Shown in pieces: positions 22,070 to 33,295 of a stretch of DNA of 64,000 bases. Origin of the DNA: Cricetomys ansorgei (lineage: Eukaryota > Chordata > Mammalia > Rodentia > Nesomyidae); contig JAMJFZ010001133.1 of the NCBI GenBank assembly GCA_026225945.1, forward strand, positions 9,382,501 to 9,446,500, written 5' to 3'. Position numbers and translations under genes: made by a program. The notes below the pieces were generated by a model. That model was not told the DNA's origin. It made no database searches and worked only from the letters and a program-made list of their open reading frames with translations. Positions within the stretch are counted from its first letter, which is position 1; the number at the start of each line of letters is the position of its first letter.

Positions 22070-23190
22070 TTTTGTGTAATAAAGTCAACTGGATAATAGG
22101 AAGAGACAAATCTATCTTTCAAAGGAAGAAGTGATTTCATTTTGACTAGAGAACTCTTAATCAGATGAAGGCATCTTCCAGTGAGTTATGCTGAAGGTGA
22201 TTTCTACAGCCATAAAACCACAAAGGATCCGGAGACATGGGAATAACACCTTGTTTTATAGAAAAAGAAACTGTCCCAACGAGGCAATACGGAACGCTAT
22301 GTCTCCTGTTTGTCCAAAGGCTACTTACAAAAAAATCTCAAATCATTTTAATATTGATTGTAGTTTACATTAAACAACTCCTAGAAAATTCTAGGCCCAG
22401 TAAAAAGTCTTAAAACAGATGCATATGATATACTAAATGCATATGATTTGTGATCACGGTGAAATTTTTATATAAATTCATATAAAATTTAATGATTATC
22501 TATTGAGACAAGTTCTCCTAACTCATAAGCTAGACCTAGGAGCTATTTAACTCTTTTACAATGAGAATATAATACTGAAGTAAATTATGGTCTTGGTAGT
22601 ATATTATACTATGTCTTATTTAAATAATTTCTGAGGAAATGTAACTTAAATCTAGAACTCGGCTTATATTTGAGTTTCCCTTGGGATTTCAGGAATAATA
22701 TGGCAATGAAATATCCCAGCTAGAAATTTCATTCATCTGCATAAGCATAAGGAAAATATTTTATTTAAGGTATAAAAAGATTAAGTTTTTTTTTTGTTTT
22801 TGTTTTTTTCTGGGCACGTGAGCTTTTTCAGTTAAGAAGTATCTTTATCAATTTGAAGAGTGGGAATTCACCAAGCTATTGCTTGACTTACATCCAGAGT
22901 GGAAACAAAGAATGGAGTATGCCAGACTTCAGATTCAACGACCATGGCAAGCCAACAGGCATTTCTCCTCCTTAAACATCACAAAACCACTTCAAAGACT
23001 GCATGCTTTGAAAGGGTCGCAATCTACGGCCTCCTCAGACAACACTGAGAGGGTCGATGCAGAGGGACAAGTACGCTAACTGTGTAAGGTAGCGCATACT
23101 ATTATGAGTTGGATACAACCATTTCACAATATATTTCATACCTCAGAGTATCATGGTGTATCACACATATGGCTCTATATGCCATTTAAA
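22070..23190. other. Unassigned AT-rich sequence
   Basis: No family recognised. A poly-T/GTTTTT tract lies at about 22787-22811. A 66-residue frame (22879-23079) has no motif. Confidence 0.45.
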
Positions 23191-23197
23191 ATAAAGA

Positions 23198-23398
23198 TTT
23201 GGTGAGGCGGCTCAACAGATAGACGTGCTTGCACCAGACTGACGGCTTGAGTTCAATTCCTGGATTCCAAAAGGTGACAGGAGAGCATCAGCTTCCAAAA
23301 GTTGTCCTTTGACACCTGCACATACACACACACACATAGGCACACGCACACGCACACACACACACACACACCCCTTAATAAATACATAACATAAAGAA
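23198..23398 (+). mobile_element. B3 SINE
   Basis: Head tggtgaggcggctcaacaga with gcttgcaccagactgacggc, box ttgagttcaattcctgg, body ccaaaagttgtcctttgaca, then a CA-rich tail and aataaatacataacataaag. Possible short duplication ATAAAGAt/ATAAAGAa at 23191-23198 and 23391-23398. Confidence 0.85.
23321..23371. repeat. (CA)n microsatellite in B3 tail
   Basis: Interrupted CA repeat (CACACGCACACG units, then pure CA). Confidence 0.95.
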
Positions 23399-23756
23399 GT
23401 ATCTTTGAAAGGGGAATTTAGTCTCTTCTCTCTCTAAGCAAAACAATATGCCAATCATTCCATAAATCATATCAAACATCTTCCAAACATAACTAGGAAG
23501 GCGGTATTTTTCCATCACTCCTGCAGCCTCTTGCTCAATAACCTTTATTTAGCTATGGTCTCTCTTCAATCCAATGCAAAAAGCAGAAGGGACAGCCAGG
23601 CATCAGCCTTGCAGAAAATCCATTATTACCTCCCCAGGAAGCATCAGTCTTTATTTATGAAGAAGATCAATGTCCACAAAAGCCTCTTAGTGATAGCTTT
23701 AGGAGAGAAGGATACATTATTACTGCGATAAAATAGCCGGGTTGAAGAGAACAGTA

Positions 23757-23965
23757 AAGAAATTAACATTTATTGAGTTCCTACAATTAGCTAAATACTT
23801 GACATATTTATTTCATTTAGTCCTCACTAAAATATCTACGTGAGCCCATTTGGGGAAAAAAGAGGAGGGAGAAACTTCACAACAGATAACAGTCCAGGCC
23901 ATAAATAATAAAAGCTAGGAACAGAAAGCCAGATTTCTCTTCCACCAAGTTTGTGTCTCGTATCA
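23757..23965 (-). mobile_element. MIR SINE, antisense
   Basis: aacatttattgagttcctac, catatttatttcatttagtc with ctcact, the polypurine counterpart of AGATGAGGAAACTGAGGC (ttggggaaaaaagaggaggg), and agaaagccagatttctcttc. Good order for an old MIR. Confidence 0.7.
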
Positions 23966-25254
23966 CCTAGAGAGTTTCTCATCAAATAATGCAAACAGAA
24001 TGTTGAAACAAACTTCTCAGAATATGAGCCGTCACGTTCTCTTTTCATTAGAACAAAACGTGTGGATGAAGAAGTGTGAAATTCCTTTAGTTATAATTGC
24101 AGGCTAAGTTTCAGAATTATTTCCCCACAGTTTTTAAGGAGTCTGTGATCATGAATCTCCAGCTGTAATCAAGGAAAATCCCAGGTGGCTTCTTCTACCT
24201 CCCATTCTGTGACCCTTGCCACATCAAACATTTTGTTGTTGTATGAGGAGACAAATATTTTCTGGAAGTTCTCTGGAGGGCATTAGAGTTAAGCAGCCTT
24301 GTGCATGTTCTCTGAATGAATTTTACTCAACAATACTAGAACGCCTTACAAGACAATAAAGAACTGGTGACTTATGAGAGCTTCTGGCTGATAGGGAGTC
24401 TACTGAACTCCACCCAGGCCCTCAGCTAGATGAAATTATACAGTGTCTGTCATGGGATTAAGCATGATGCTTTATACATTTGTTACAAGGAAGACTTTAT
24501 CCTAAGCAGAATGCACCCAAGAGAGACCTTTTTGGAGTGCTTTAAAAAAATTATATTTAGTATAACATTTATTGTTACTTCTGAAAGAATAACAAAGTCT
24601 TAGGAATTCTAGTGTATGTAAACAAACGTATGGAACTGTTTCAAATGTTACATGCTAGAGTACAAGCCAATAGTGAGTGAATGTGCATGTGTATTCACAT
24701 TTGTGTTTGTGTGTGTCCGTGTGCATGTGTGTGCATGTGTGTGTGCACACGCGTATCTCTGTTTGTGTGTGTGAATATGTTCCCATACATTGCTATTTTG
24801 TTGGACTGTAAATGTCAATGACTAACGATGGAAACTGTTTCCCAAAATAATTTCTCTGTGTGGTTCCAGATCACAGCTGGCTGAAATGAAGGAGTCTGTG
24901 GGTGCATTTGGAATGCAGACGAAGAGAGCACAGGTGCCCAGCACACCCTCTGTCTCCTCTGTTGGACACATAACTGTCCCTCCTGGCTGCTGGTGCTGTG
25001 TGTTCCTGTGCGGTCTCTGGCATCACAGCCATTAGCAATGGACTACAGAGAGAATGACCGCTCCAGTCCTGACCTTTAGCTCTGACTGCCATTGTAAGGA
25101 CTTGGCGTGGAAGCTCTGGTTTGAACAAACCATGCCAGAGCTTCATGCCAACTAGATGTCTTCCCTGATGCCTAGACTTTCATTTCCCAATCTTCACTTC
25201 TCCATATCCTTTCACAGTTGACAAGGACCAACTCCTACAATCTGTATTTTTTTA
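23966..25254. other. Unassigned non-coding sequence with a GT-rich tract
   Basis: Nothing recognised except an imperfect GT-rich simple tract at about 24690-24775. The 91-residue minus-strand frame (24871-25146) has no motif. Confidence 0.45.
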
Positions 25255-25330
25255 AATCATTGCTCTCAAATCCCGGGCTTTGTACATGCTCAGTGGTTCT
25301 CTCCCACTGCACTGCAATCCCAAATCCTTT
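25255..25330 (-). mobile_element. ID-like SINE fragment, antisense
   Basis: caaatcccgggctttgtaca, tgctcagtggttctctccca and ctgcactgcaatccc match the reverse of an ID head. Confidence 0.6.
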
Positions 25331-25489
25331 TAAGATTTTTTTTTAAATTTCGTACACATTGCTCTGCCTTTTCCAAGTGAATTTGGCTGAAACAGTTACA
25401 TACATTATACATACACCTATTAAATAATTATAATTTGTTACCACTTAAATGATTAAATAATAAATTGGATCAGAATTTAGTTTCTGGAA

Positions 25490-25590
25490 GTAAGTGTCTG
25501 GGTCATTTGTTACATCCTCAGGACCTAGCGCTGTCCCAGACACAAGCGTGTGCTCAATATGGGTCAAATGGAAAATAAATGACAAACTAA
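25490..25590 (+). mobile_element. L2 3' end
   Basis: cctcaggacctagcgctgtc, cagacacaagcgtgtgctca and atatgggtcaaatggaaa follow the L2 end 'CAGxGCCTxGCACATAGTAGGTGCTCAATA'. Confidence 0.55.
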
Positions 25591-27794
25591 CCTTTATATG
25601 AAAAAAATGTTTCTCCACCCAATAAAGCCAATCCTCTATCATCCAAGGAAACAACACCTATCAAAGACTCTTACATTAAATGTTCAATTTTCTTTATTGG
25701 CAGTTCAGGCAACAAGAGCTGAAACTCTTGGCAATGAGGACATTATTGGCTCCTCTCCTGAGGGAAACAGACACTGCTTCTCCTGGTTTCTCAAGGCGTC
25801 AGCTCACACTATCACATAATTCCACGCATACCCAATGCCTATTCCTAATTTCTTGATGTATGAGCTCCGTGTCCGTTATGAGAAGGTGAGTTAAACAGGT
25901 GCGCTCAGCAATTTCCCAGGCATATACATCATTTGGCCTTTCCCTGGCCCCACTGTGCTCCCCACAGTGTGATAAAAGGAGGAGATTTCATGCTTGCTTT
26001 TTTCTACCCTCAACTTTGCACAGCCTCACCCTACAATACCCCAAAACACACTTACGTCTTAGTCACGTCCATAACGGTGGGATATTCATCTTCATTTACC
26101 TAACAGCACTTAAACACAAAGAGGTTTTACATTAAAATCTAGAAGTCCAGTATGCCTTAAAATAGCTTATATTCCAAAAGAGCAGCAAATAGCCCAAGTG
26201 AGAAGCTGGCAGTCCACTATTTCTTGATCCAAGCTTTTCCTGCCACTTAGCATCATGCTTACCCTGTGATTTACCTGCCTGTGGCATAAAAGAAACGTGA
26301 ACTGTTTCCTAGACTTGTAGCTGACCCTGTACTTATTACCCTGCCTGTAAATGTGGTTGTGCATATTATGATGCTGATCTAAGACCAAAGATGTACCCAG
26401 GCTGTCTAAAGGGGAGGAAGGAGTATTTGTGCTTCCTGTGTAGGTTAAAGGGAAAGAGGGATTTCATGGTTTCCAAAGAGAACCCTGCAAAATAACATTG
26501 ACAGCAGACATTGCAGGAGCATGCCCTGAACAGAAATTCTAGAAAAGCAATGATAACTGGACTTCCACAAGGTACCACATGGAGCTAGAAGTGACAGCCA
26601 AAAGGCATCTTTCAAGGCATCTGTCAAGATTGCAGAAGTTATTTTCTGTGATCTAAGAGAAGGAACCCTAAAAGTTCACTAGTATTAGAATTTCCACCCA
26701 CAACGGGCTTGAGTAATATTTGCTCATGCCCTTGAGAACAAAAGAGCTTGTACCAGATATTTCAAATGTGTTCCTACAGAGCCACACTCCTCTGTCCTTT
26801 ATACTGACCTCTGTTGACTTGTGGATAACAGCAGTAGGCACCTTAGTCCTACCTTCTAGTTAGTTTCAATCCCTGGGAGCTGGGTGCTGATGTGAAGAAA
26901 GGAAGGGGCTCCTTTACTGCAAGGTCATCTCAAGTTCATCACCTCTCCCCATCAAAAAGTTAATATGTCTCCCAAAGAGGCTAAAACTGTAGTGTTGGTT
27001 CTATCCCTCCACTCTGCAGCGTGAGGGTGCTGATGGCTTTCCTTCCAGCAGCCCTAGATCCTGACAGCAGCCCCTATGGCTGTCTCATAGCATACCTTTT
27101 TAAATAGATCCTTAAAATTAATGGAGAATTCCTCGCTGGCTTAACCTATTTCGAATATACCATCTGCTGCTTCCTGTGGGGACCCTGACTGAAACGGCCC
27201 CAGTAGAGTAAAGTATTTTGTACTGGTCCCCTAAGAAAAGCAGCATTGAGATGACAGGTGATGGAAGTGGAAGCAAGAGATGATGGTAGAGTGAGATTAT
27301 TCCCATGGCCCAGAACAAAAGTAGCCTCGCCCAAGATCCTGGATCTTCAAATCCAGCAATGTACTTGCTTAGAGTGGAGGTTATCAGTTAGATGGCACTG
27401 AACCAATTACGATTTGAAACTTGGAATTCTGTTCAAGAAGAAGATGTAAACAGTAATTGTAAACTAAGAGATAAAAAAAAGTGAAGGAAACAGAAATGGG
27501 GGTTTGAGAGAGAGAAAGACCCTAGAAATACAAAGAAAAATTCTGCAGAGAAATACAACATATTGAATCCGAGTCTTTATAGATTGGGTTTCTCTGACAA
27601 AAGACTTCCACGCAGAAGTTGTGCACTTACGATGTAACATGGGCTCAAGCCATTGCCTGCTGGTGCACAGATCCTCATTAGATCCCACCAGATCCTGCAT
27701 CCTTCAGATCCCTTGAGGGATGTATACTGTTTGTGGGGTATAAGACATGATCCAGTCAGATTCATACACCTCTGGGAAAGGGGACAAAAGAAGA
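25591..27794. other. Unassigned non-coding sequence
   Basis: About 2.2 kb in which I recognise no gene and no repeat family. Several frames of 60-78 residues on both strands are short, overlapping and motif-free. This is one of the longer stretches I cannot explain. Confidence 0.45.
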
Positions 27795-27885
27795 GCTAGC
27801 TGGGTAGCCCAAGCGGACTCATGATCCTCCTGCCTCAGCTTTTTGAGTGATAGGTTTCAGGCATTTGCCCCCACACCTGGTTAAG
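27795..27885 (-). mobile_element. B1/RSINE1-like SINE fragment, antisense
   Basis: actcatgatcctcctgcctc, agctttttgagtgataggtt and catttgcccccacacctggt match the reverse of the B1-like left part. Confidence 0.75.
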
Positions 27886-28034
27886 GGTCTAGATCATTTT
27901 ATGTCACGGTATTACTCTGATGCTAAAGCTAGGCTACTTCCTGGGTTCTTCTCAAAGATGATAGGTGATGAACATGGGAGACGTCTACCCCTTCGTCAAC
28001 CCTGGAGGACACCATCTTCTGGGCTTTGTCCCTC

Positions 28035-28178
28035 CCGCTACAGATTAAATGATGACCTGCATCTCCTGGAGAACCCAGTCTCCTACTCAAATGTTTATTC
28101 ATGCAAAAACACCTTCAGACACACTCAAAAGTGATGCTTAATCTGGGCCACTGAGACTGGCCTGAAAGTTAACCCTCA
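28035..28178 (-). mobile_element. ERVL/MaLR-like LTR remnant, antisense
   Basis: acaccttcagacacactcaa, agtgatgcttaatctgggcc and gaaagttaaccctcaca resemble the reverse of an LTR 5' end ('TGTGAxGGTTAATTTTxxGTGTCAACTTG'). It may extend left to about 27905. Confidence 0.5.
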
Positions 28179-28493
28179 CACTGTCTTAGCAGTTTCTCCC
28201 TTATTTCATGAATTGAATAAAATCTTTTGTACATAATGATTTTACATTGTATGAGACATATGATTCTGCCTCTTACAGACTAGCATGTAACAGGGCTGAG
28301 CGAGCAGGTAAGATCAGTGCACACCCAAGGGGCTGTGGAGGGGTATGTTCTGATTTACATACGGACTAATCATCCAGTGAACATTCTGACTACAGACAGG
28401 TTCTTTGCAATTTCTTAAATATATCGTACATTGCAATGAAAAGCTAAAGCTCTTCCCGAGGTTCTTTTGGATTTGTTGTTGTTCATTATGGTG

Positions 28494-28563
28494 CCTCTGG
28501 AGACAGAACCCAGGGCTCTGTGCAAGCACATTATGCAAGCACTCTGCCACTGAGTTAGACGCT
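28494..28563 (-). mobile_element. ID-like SINE fragment, antisense
   Basis: ggagacagaacccagggctc, tgtgcaagcacattatgcaa, gcactctgccactgagttag: reverse of an ID head with A and B boxes. Confidence 0.8.
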
Positions 28564-28689
28564 TTACAGTTTGGGTTTCAAAGGTCCTCTGAGGTTTCTA
28601 TGATAAAGGCTTGGGCCATAACCCATACTATTAAAGATGATGCAGCCTTCTAGAAGTGAGACCTAGCAGAAAGAAGTGAAGTTATTGAG

Positions 28690-28928
28690 AGAATGTCCTC
28701 GAAGAATCTACTCTTTCAAGGATCCCAAGGACTCCAAGACAACAGACCACTCCCTCCTTCTCCTTCCCGAATGCCATAAACACGTCCTTTAACACACACT
28801 CCCTCTCACCATGATGGACTGTCCTGCCACTGGCCCAAAATATCGAGGTCAAGCAACTATCAACTGAAACCTCTGAACCTGTGAGTCCAAATAAAATTAT
28901 AAGTTTATTATCTCAGACTTTTTGTCAC
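28690..28928 (+). mobile_element. MaLR-like LTR 3' part
   Basis: caccatgatggactgtcctg, tcaactgaaacctctgaacc, tgtgagtccaaataaaatta and agtttattatctcagact: the conserved 3' LTR region with its AATAAA. Confidence 0.7.
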
Positions 28929-28979
28929 CATGCTGGAGATCTAGCTAAGCCATACCTCCCTAGCCCACAAATAAATATG

Positions 28980-28995
28980 TATGTGCATGTGTATG

Positions 28996-29053
<58 letters not shown>
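28980..29053. repeat. (TATA)/(TG)n microsatellite
   Basis: Short GTAT/TATA units followed by roughly 24 TG units. Confidence 0.97.
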
Positions 29054-29054
<1 letters not shown>

Positions 29055-29299
29055 TCACCAAAAGGTATGAAATCTCTCTCTCGCTAATCATTTCACCTGG
29101 ATAACAGCAGCATAAGCCACCATTATCAAGATTTTTTTAATGTATTATTCTACACTTCTAAAGTGTATACAGGAAAATAAGGATATAGATCCTCATTCGC
29201 CATGTTTTTACACAAAGAGCTCACAAAGGAACACAAAGCACACACTGTGCTCTGCGCTTATTTTTCACCTCACAATGAATCTCAGCAATCTCTTCTTAT

Positions 29300-29440
29300 C
29301 AGTGAGCGTGGCTCCCCCATCTTTTAATACAGCTCCATTGTATTTCATTAAATGGATGTGCCACACTTTATTTACCCAGCCTGCTCCATTGACGGATGCT
29401 TGGCTTGTCTCTAATCTTTTGCTTCATAGAACTATATTGA
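29300..29440 (-). mobile_element. L1 ORF2 3' fragment, antisense
   Basis: agctccattgtatttcatta, aatggatgtgccacacttta, tttacccagcctgctccatt and gacggatgcttggcttgtct correspond to the reverse of the L1 ORF2 end. Confidence 0.65.
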
Positions 29441-30224
29441 GCTCTTCGATAATAACAAGAAAAAAGAAAGGAAGAGACAGGAGAAAGAGATGGGATCAGA
29501 AGTGTCTTCAGTGGCACAAAAGCCCTGATCTCTGGTGGGGTGGGCAAGGCTGGACAGAGTGAGGGGAGGTGACAGCGAAGACCAACTGTCCTCTCCCCAA
29601 TTTTGCACTCTGCCAACCCTAGCGTTTTCTTTGAAGAGTCGTCTATTTTAACAAGAGCAGGTAGGGAAACATTGTGTTTTCTCTAGAAACGTTGAATCAT
29701 CTGCACGAATCAGGTACAGAGGGGTTTCTATAAACATGACTAAAATTCTGGGGTCTCCATCACCTCTGCTAAAGATGAAAAACTAATTCCTATCAGCCAA
29801 GGTTTTAGTTCCTGGAATAAAATGCCAAGTTCTCCAACTCACCACTTCTTCTGAAGTAAGAGAAGCAGGCCCGCTGCTGTGCGGGCCTCAAGAGGCTAAG
29901 ACTTCCAAAGCTACTGCCCAGCAAATGCCAACCCTCATTTGTAATCCTCCCTGGTTCCCATCCCTCAAGGGCTAAAATGCCCAGCTGCCTCTTTCTAAGC
30001 AAAATTTATTTTTATCAAGGAAGCACCACATTCTCTCAGCTTTAGAGAAAGCAGGTCTGTGCTGCAAAGACAAAATGATTGTTCTCATTTGCAGAACTGC
30101 TGCAAAAGAGAATGAGATTACCCGCATCAGGGGGAAATTTAGAAACCTTCCCCGGGCAAGAAGAATTGACTTCCTCGGTTCCAACATGAAGGTAGGGGAG
30201 AATTTACTGCTGCACCTAGCTGGA
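29441..30224. other. Unassigned non-coding sequence
   Basis: A short purine-rich part (29455-29500), then sequence with no recognised repeat. Frames 29805-30002 and 29972-30187 (-) are motif-free. It leads into the candidate regulatory block. Confidence 0.4.
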
Positions 30225-30490
30225 GCTTAATAAACCCAGGCAATTGACATGCACGTGTGCCCATGAACCCAGAAACTCTCTGTGCTGTGATTTATGCAAA
30301 TGTGTTAATTCATAATTAAAAGGTAATTGGGATCATTTTAATAGCCTTTTCTTCCTGTCAGCCTGCCTCAGTGGCAGACCTCTGTCACATCAATTGTGGA
30401 TGTTAATACATCAATTCCAATGATTTTTATTGTCTTCAAAATAACTTAGCTGCTGTACAGGCTGCTTTGGGGAGCCCAGTCTCCAAGGAG
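30225..30490. other. Candidate conserved non-coding element
   Basis: Repeat-free AT-rich block with an octamer-type ATGCAAAT (30294-30301), closely spaced homeodomain-type cores (gttaattcataattaaaagg and taattggg, 30303-30331) and a GATTTTTATTG motif (30422-30432). Dense TAAT motifs in unique sequence are typical of developmental enhancers. Conservation cannot be judged from one sequence. Confidence 0.35.
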
Positions 30491-31954
30491 GGAGCTACCT
30501 AACAGTGAGTCCATTCTCATCTCCCAGTTATTGACATGCAGAAAAAGAAACATTCACTTTTAATAATAGGGCTCCCTTTCATGCAAGAAAGGTAGAGGAT
30601 TTCTAAAAATAAATAATTCATGCTCCTCCAAGCTCCCAGAGAATAAATTTGTTCCTTTTCTGTTTTGTTTTTCTTCAAGATATGACATCTTAGGAAGAAG
30701 GGGCTGAGGGGGGAGACAGCGCTTTCTGCTTCTGTGGATAGAAACATGCAGTCTGTTTCATTCCCTGGTGCAACAAAACCTCAAGATCAACAGACAAGAG
30801 CTGAAAACCTTTTCCCACTAGACAGACAGTGCCATCTAAATGTTCTCTCCAAAGACAGTGCTTCATGGACAGGCTCACAAAAGCATGTCAGTTTTCCCTT
30901 TATGTGCACACACGTCCTTTTTAAAAAGGAAAGAGAAAAAAGAAAAACGATGCCATAACCAAATCCAGCACTCAATTAATTACACTGTGTTGACCACATG
31001 ATCAGCAAGTTGTAGCTTCTGCTGTGTTTTCAGCTTCATGTTTTTTATGTGTTTTGATTCCTCTGTCATTAAAAGAACATGGGGATTCCAATATACCATC
31101 CATTGATATTTCTCAAACTTCAGTGCCTCTACAAATAACAAAACAAAACCAACAAAAAAAAAAAAAAAAAACTAAATACAGATTTCTGGTCATTACCTAC
31201 CAAAATTCTTACTGACTTTGTCTGATATAAGATCCTGGTAACTCTGATCCACTTAAACTCAGATAATTCTAATGAAATACAATGTGACCATAAATACATA
31301 TAACAATTTCCTCCCTGGTAAAATAACATTGATCATTCCTGAAAATTGACTTTTGGTCCCTGTGTGCCCTTGAGTGAATTGTTCTTTTGAAGGAAATTGT
31401 ATATTTGGGTTTAGGGAATGATGTTGCGGGGCTATAACTCCTGATCAAACTGAAGCAGAAGTAGAGAAATATCATAAAACCCAAGCTCCTGAGATATTGA
31501 TTCAGAACTTGGTGAAGGAAGGGCAAGAAACAGGTTAATCAAAAGCTGATGGAAGCTACATATTCTTTTCCGACAGAAAGAAGGAGAGGAAGGTGAGGAA
31601 GGAGAGGGAGGAGAAAAGGAGGAGGAAGCACTTCAATACAAATTTTATACAGTTCTGAGGTTCACAGAGCTCAGACCAGAACCATATGCCATCACAGTCC
31701 TCTGTGTTCCTAGGTCACAGAGTCAAGGACAACTTTGTATTTGAGCTCAGAAACATGCAGGTGCCATGCTCTGGGATGTTATGGGACTACCGGGAAATGT
31801 TTCATGAGTCAGAGCTGGATCTTTCATACCCAACAGACAAAAACTTGTTCGCCAGCACATCAAGTCCAAGATTTCTAATGCGAAACAAAGCCTAGAAGCT
31901 AATCACTTTGCATAACTGGGGGAAAATAAATAGTTTTAAAGTATAAGAATTTGG
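30491..31954. other. Unassigned sequence with poly-A and purine tracts
   Basis: No gene or transposon recognised. Poly-A18 at 31154-31171. GGA/GAA-rich polypurine tract at 31573-31632. Short frames on both strands have no motif. Confidence 0.45.
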
Positions 31955-32167
31955 GCTATGGCCGTGTTCCATCCTGTAGTGCCCTGTTTGATCAGTAACC
32001 CTGGGAGAACTGTTCTTATCTGGGGAGAGACAGGGCAGCAGGAGGGTAGATCTGGGAAAGAGGGGAGATGGGAGGAGATGGGAGGAGCAGACAAAAGAGA
32101 GGAGGGGGTTGGAATGTATAATATGAGAGAAGAAAATAAAATAATTAATTAAAAGATTTTAAAAATA
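31955..32167 (+). mobile_element. Rodent L1 3' UTR end
   Basis: gagaactgttcttatctggg is followed by a G-rich polypurine tract (agatgggaggagatgggagg) and an aaaataaaataattaatt A-rich end, as in rodent L1 3' ends. A B2-class SINE begins immediately after. Confidence 0.65.
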
Positions 32168-32171
32168 ATTT

Positions 32172-32351
32172 GGGGCTAAAGAGATGGCTCAGTAGTTAAG
32201 AGTACATAACTGCTCTTTGCAGAGGACCTGAGTTTGGTTCCCATCAGCCGTGTTGTGCACTTTTATAACCACCTGTAACTCCAAGTCCAAGGAAACTGAC
32301 TTCTTCTTGCATCCAGAGCACTGCACTCACATACACAACCCCCAACACAAA

Positions 32352-32386
<35 letters not shown>

Positions 32387-32404
32387 TAAAAATAATAAAA
32401 ACAA
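32172..32404 (+). mobile_element. B2/B3-class SINE
   Basis: ggggctaaagagatggctca, gtagttaagagtacataact, gcagaggacctgagtttggt, then a body with ccacctgtaactccaagtcc, a CA repeat and an aattaaaaataataaaaac tail. Confidence 0.9.
32356..32384. repeat. (CA)n microsatellite in SINE tail
   Basis: About 14 perfect CA units. Confidence 0.97.
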
Positions 32405-32845
32405 AAGAGGAATCCAGTAGGATGAACACAGGGACAGGATGAAGATTTGTAATTTGAGTTTTAAAGAATCTTGGATCGCCCATTCCTTAGTTCTATGCAA
32501 ACCAAGTCAATGCACTTTATTACGTCTTTGGGACAATTCCCCAGGTGGGTCACACAGCAGTTCTCCAGAGTGGAGCAAGGTTGGGGCCGAGGCAGAACTT
32601 CTACGCAGATATTAAGTTTGCTCGTCCTGTTTTATCCATCTGATTGCACAATTAGAGGAATGGTGAGGTCATGTCTACAAGGCAACCTGAGCCTGCAAAG
32701 AAAGGCATTACAGCAATGCACAGCATTGCTCCCTCAGCTTGGGGCGGATTATCACCACCAGCTGTATCCTTAAGAGTGCGAGGAGAATCCAGTAAACTGG
32801 TTTCTTCAAAAAGATATTGTCTACATGATGCATAGGTTGACTCCA
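32405..32845. other. Unassigned non-coding sequence
   Basis: No repeat recognised. Open frames at 32471-32773 (+, 100 aa) and 32652-32945 (-) overlap and lack motifs. Confidence 0.45.
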
Positions 32846-33169
32846 TAGGTTGAGTGTCCCTTCTCCAGAATGCATGGGACCAGAAGTGTTTGGGATTTTG
32901 GAATACCTGTATATTCATAATGAGACTTTTAGAGATAGAAGCCAATTAATTTATGGCTCATATATACCATTTATGCATAGCCTGGAGATGATGCCATACA
33001 ATATTTTGAGCTTACTTGTATTTTAACACCAGCCTAGCATGTGAGGTCAGGTATGGAGTGTTCCAATTGCAGCAACCAGTCAGAACTCAAAAAAAGAAAA
33101 AAGAAAGAAAGAAAAAGGATTCTGCAGCATTTCTGGCTTTAGGTTTGCAGATTGGGAATGCTCAACCTT
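32846..33169. mobile_element. Tigger4/Zombi-type non-autonomous DNA transposon
   Basis: Left end aggttgagtgtcccttctcc and right end gggaatgctcaacct are inverted (aggttgagtgtccct against aggttgagcattccc). The internal blocks tgggaccagaagtgtttggg, attttggaatacctgtatat, ataatgagacttttagagat and ggctcatatataccatttat are in the order of this mammalian family. A TA sits at the left boundary. No transposase is encoded. An AAAG-rich tract (33089-33119) lies inside. The family name is from memory. Confidence 0.75.
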
Positions 33170-33295
33170 TGTAACATATAGAAATAACTGGTAACAAATG
33201 AAGTAATTTACATCAAATACAAAAATCAAAGACTTTTGAAGGGCCCAGGAAAAGGAAACTGGAAAAGTCAGAGATTTCAATTAGAAGGAAAGATC

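Noticed and set aside
22200..22340. Possible antisense MIR (ttttatagaaaaagaaactg)
   Set aside because: Only one short block matches; not enough order to support a call.
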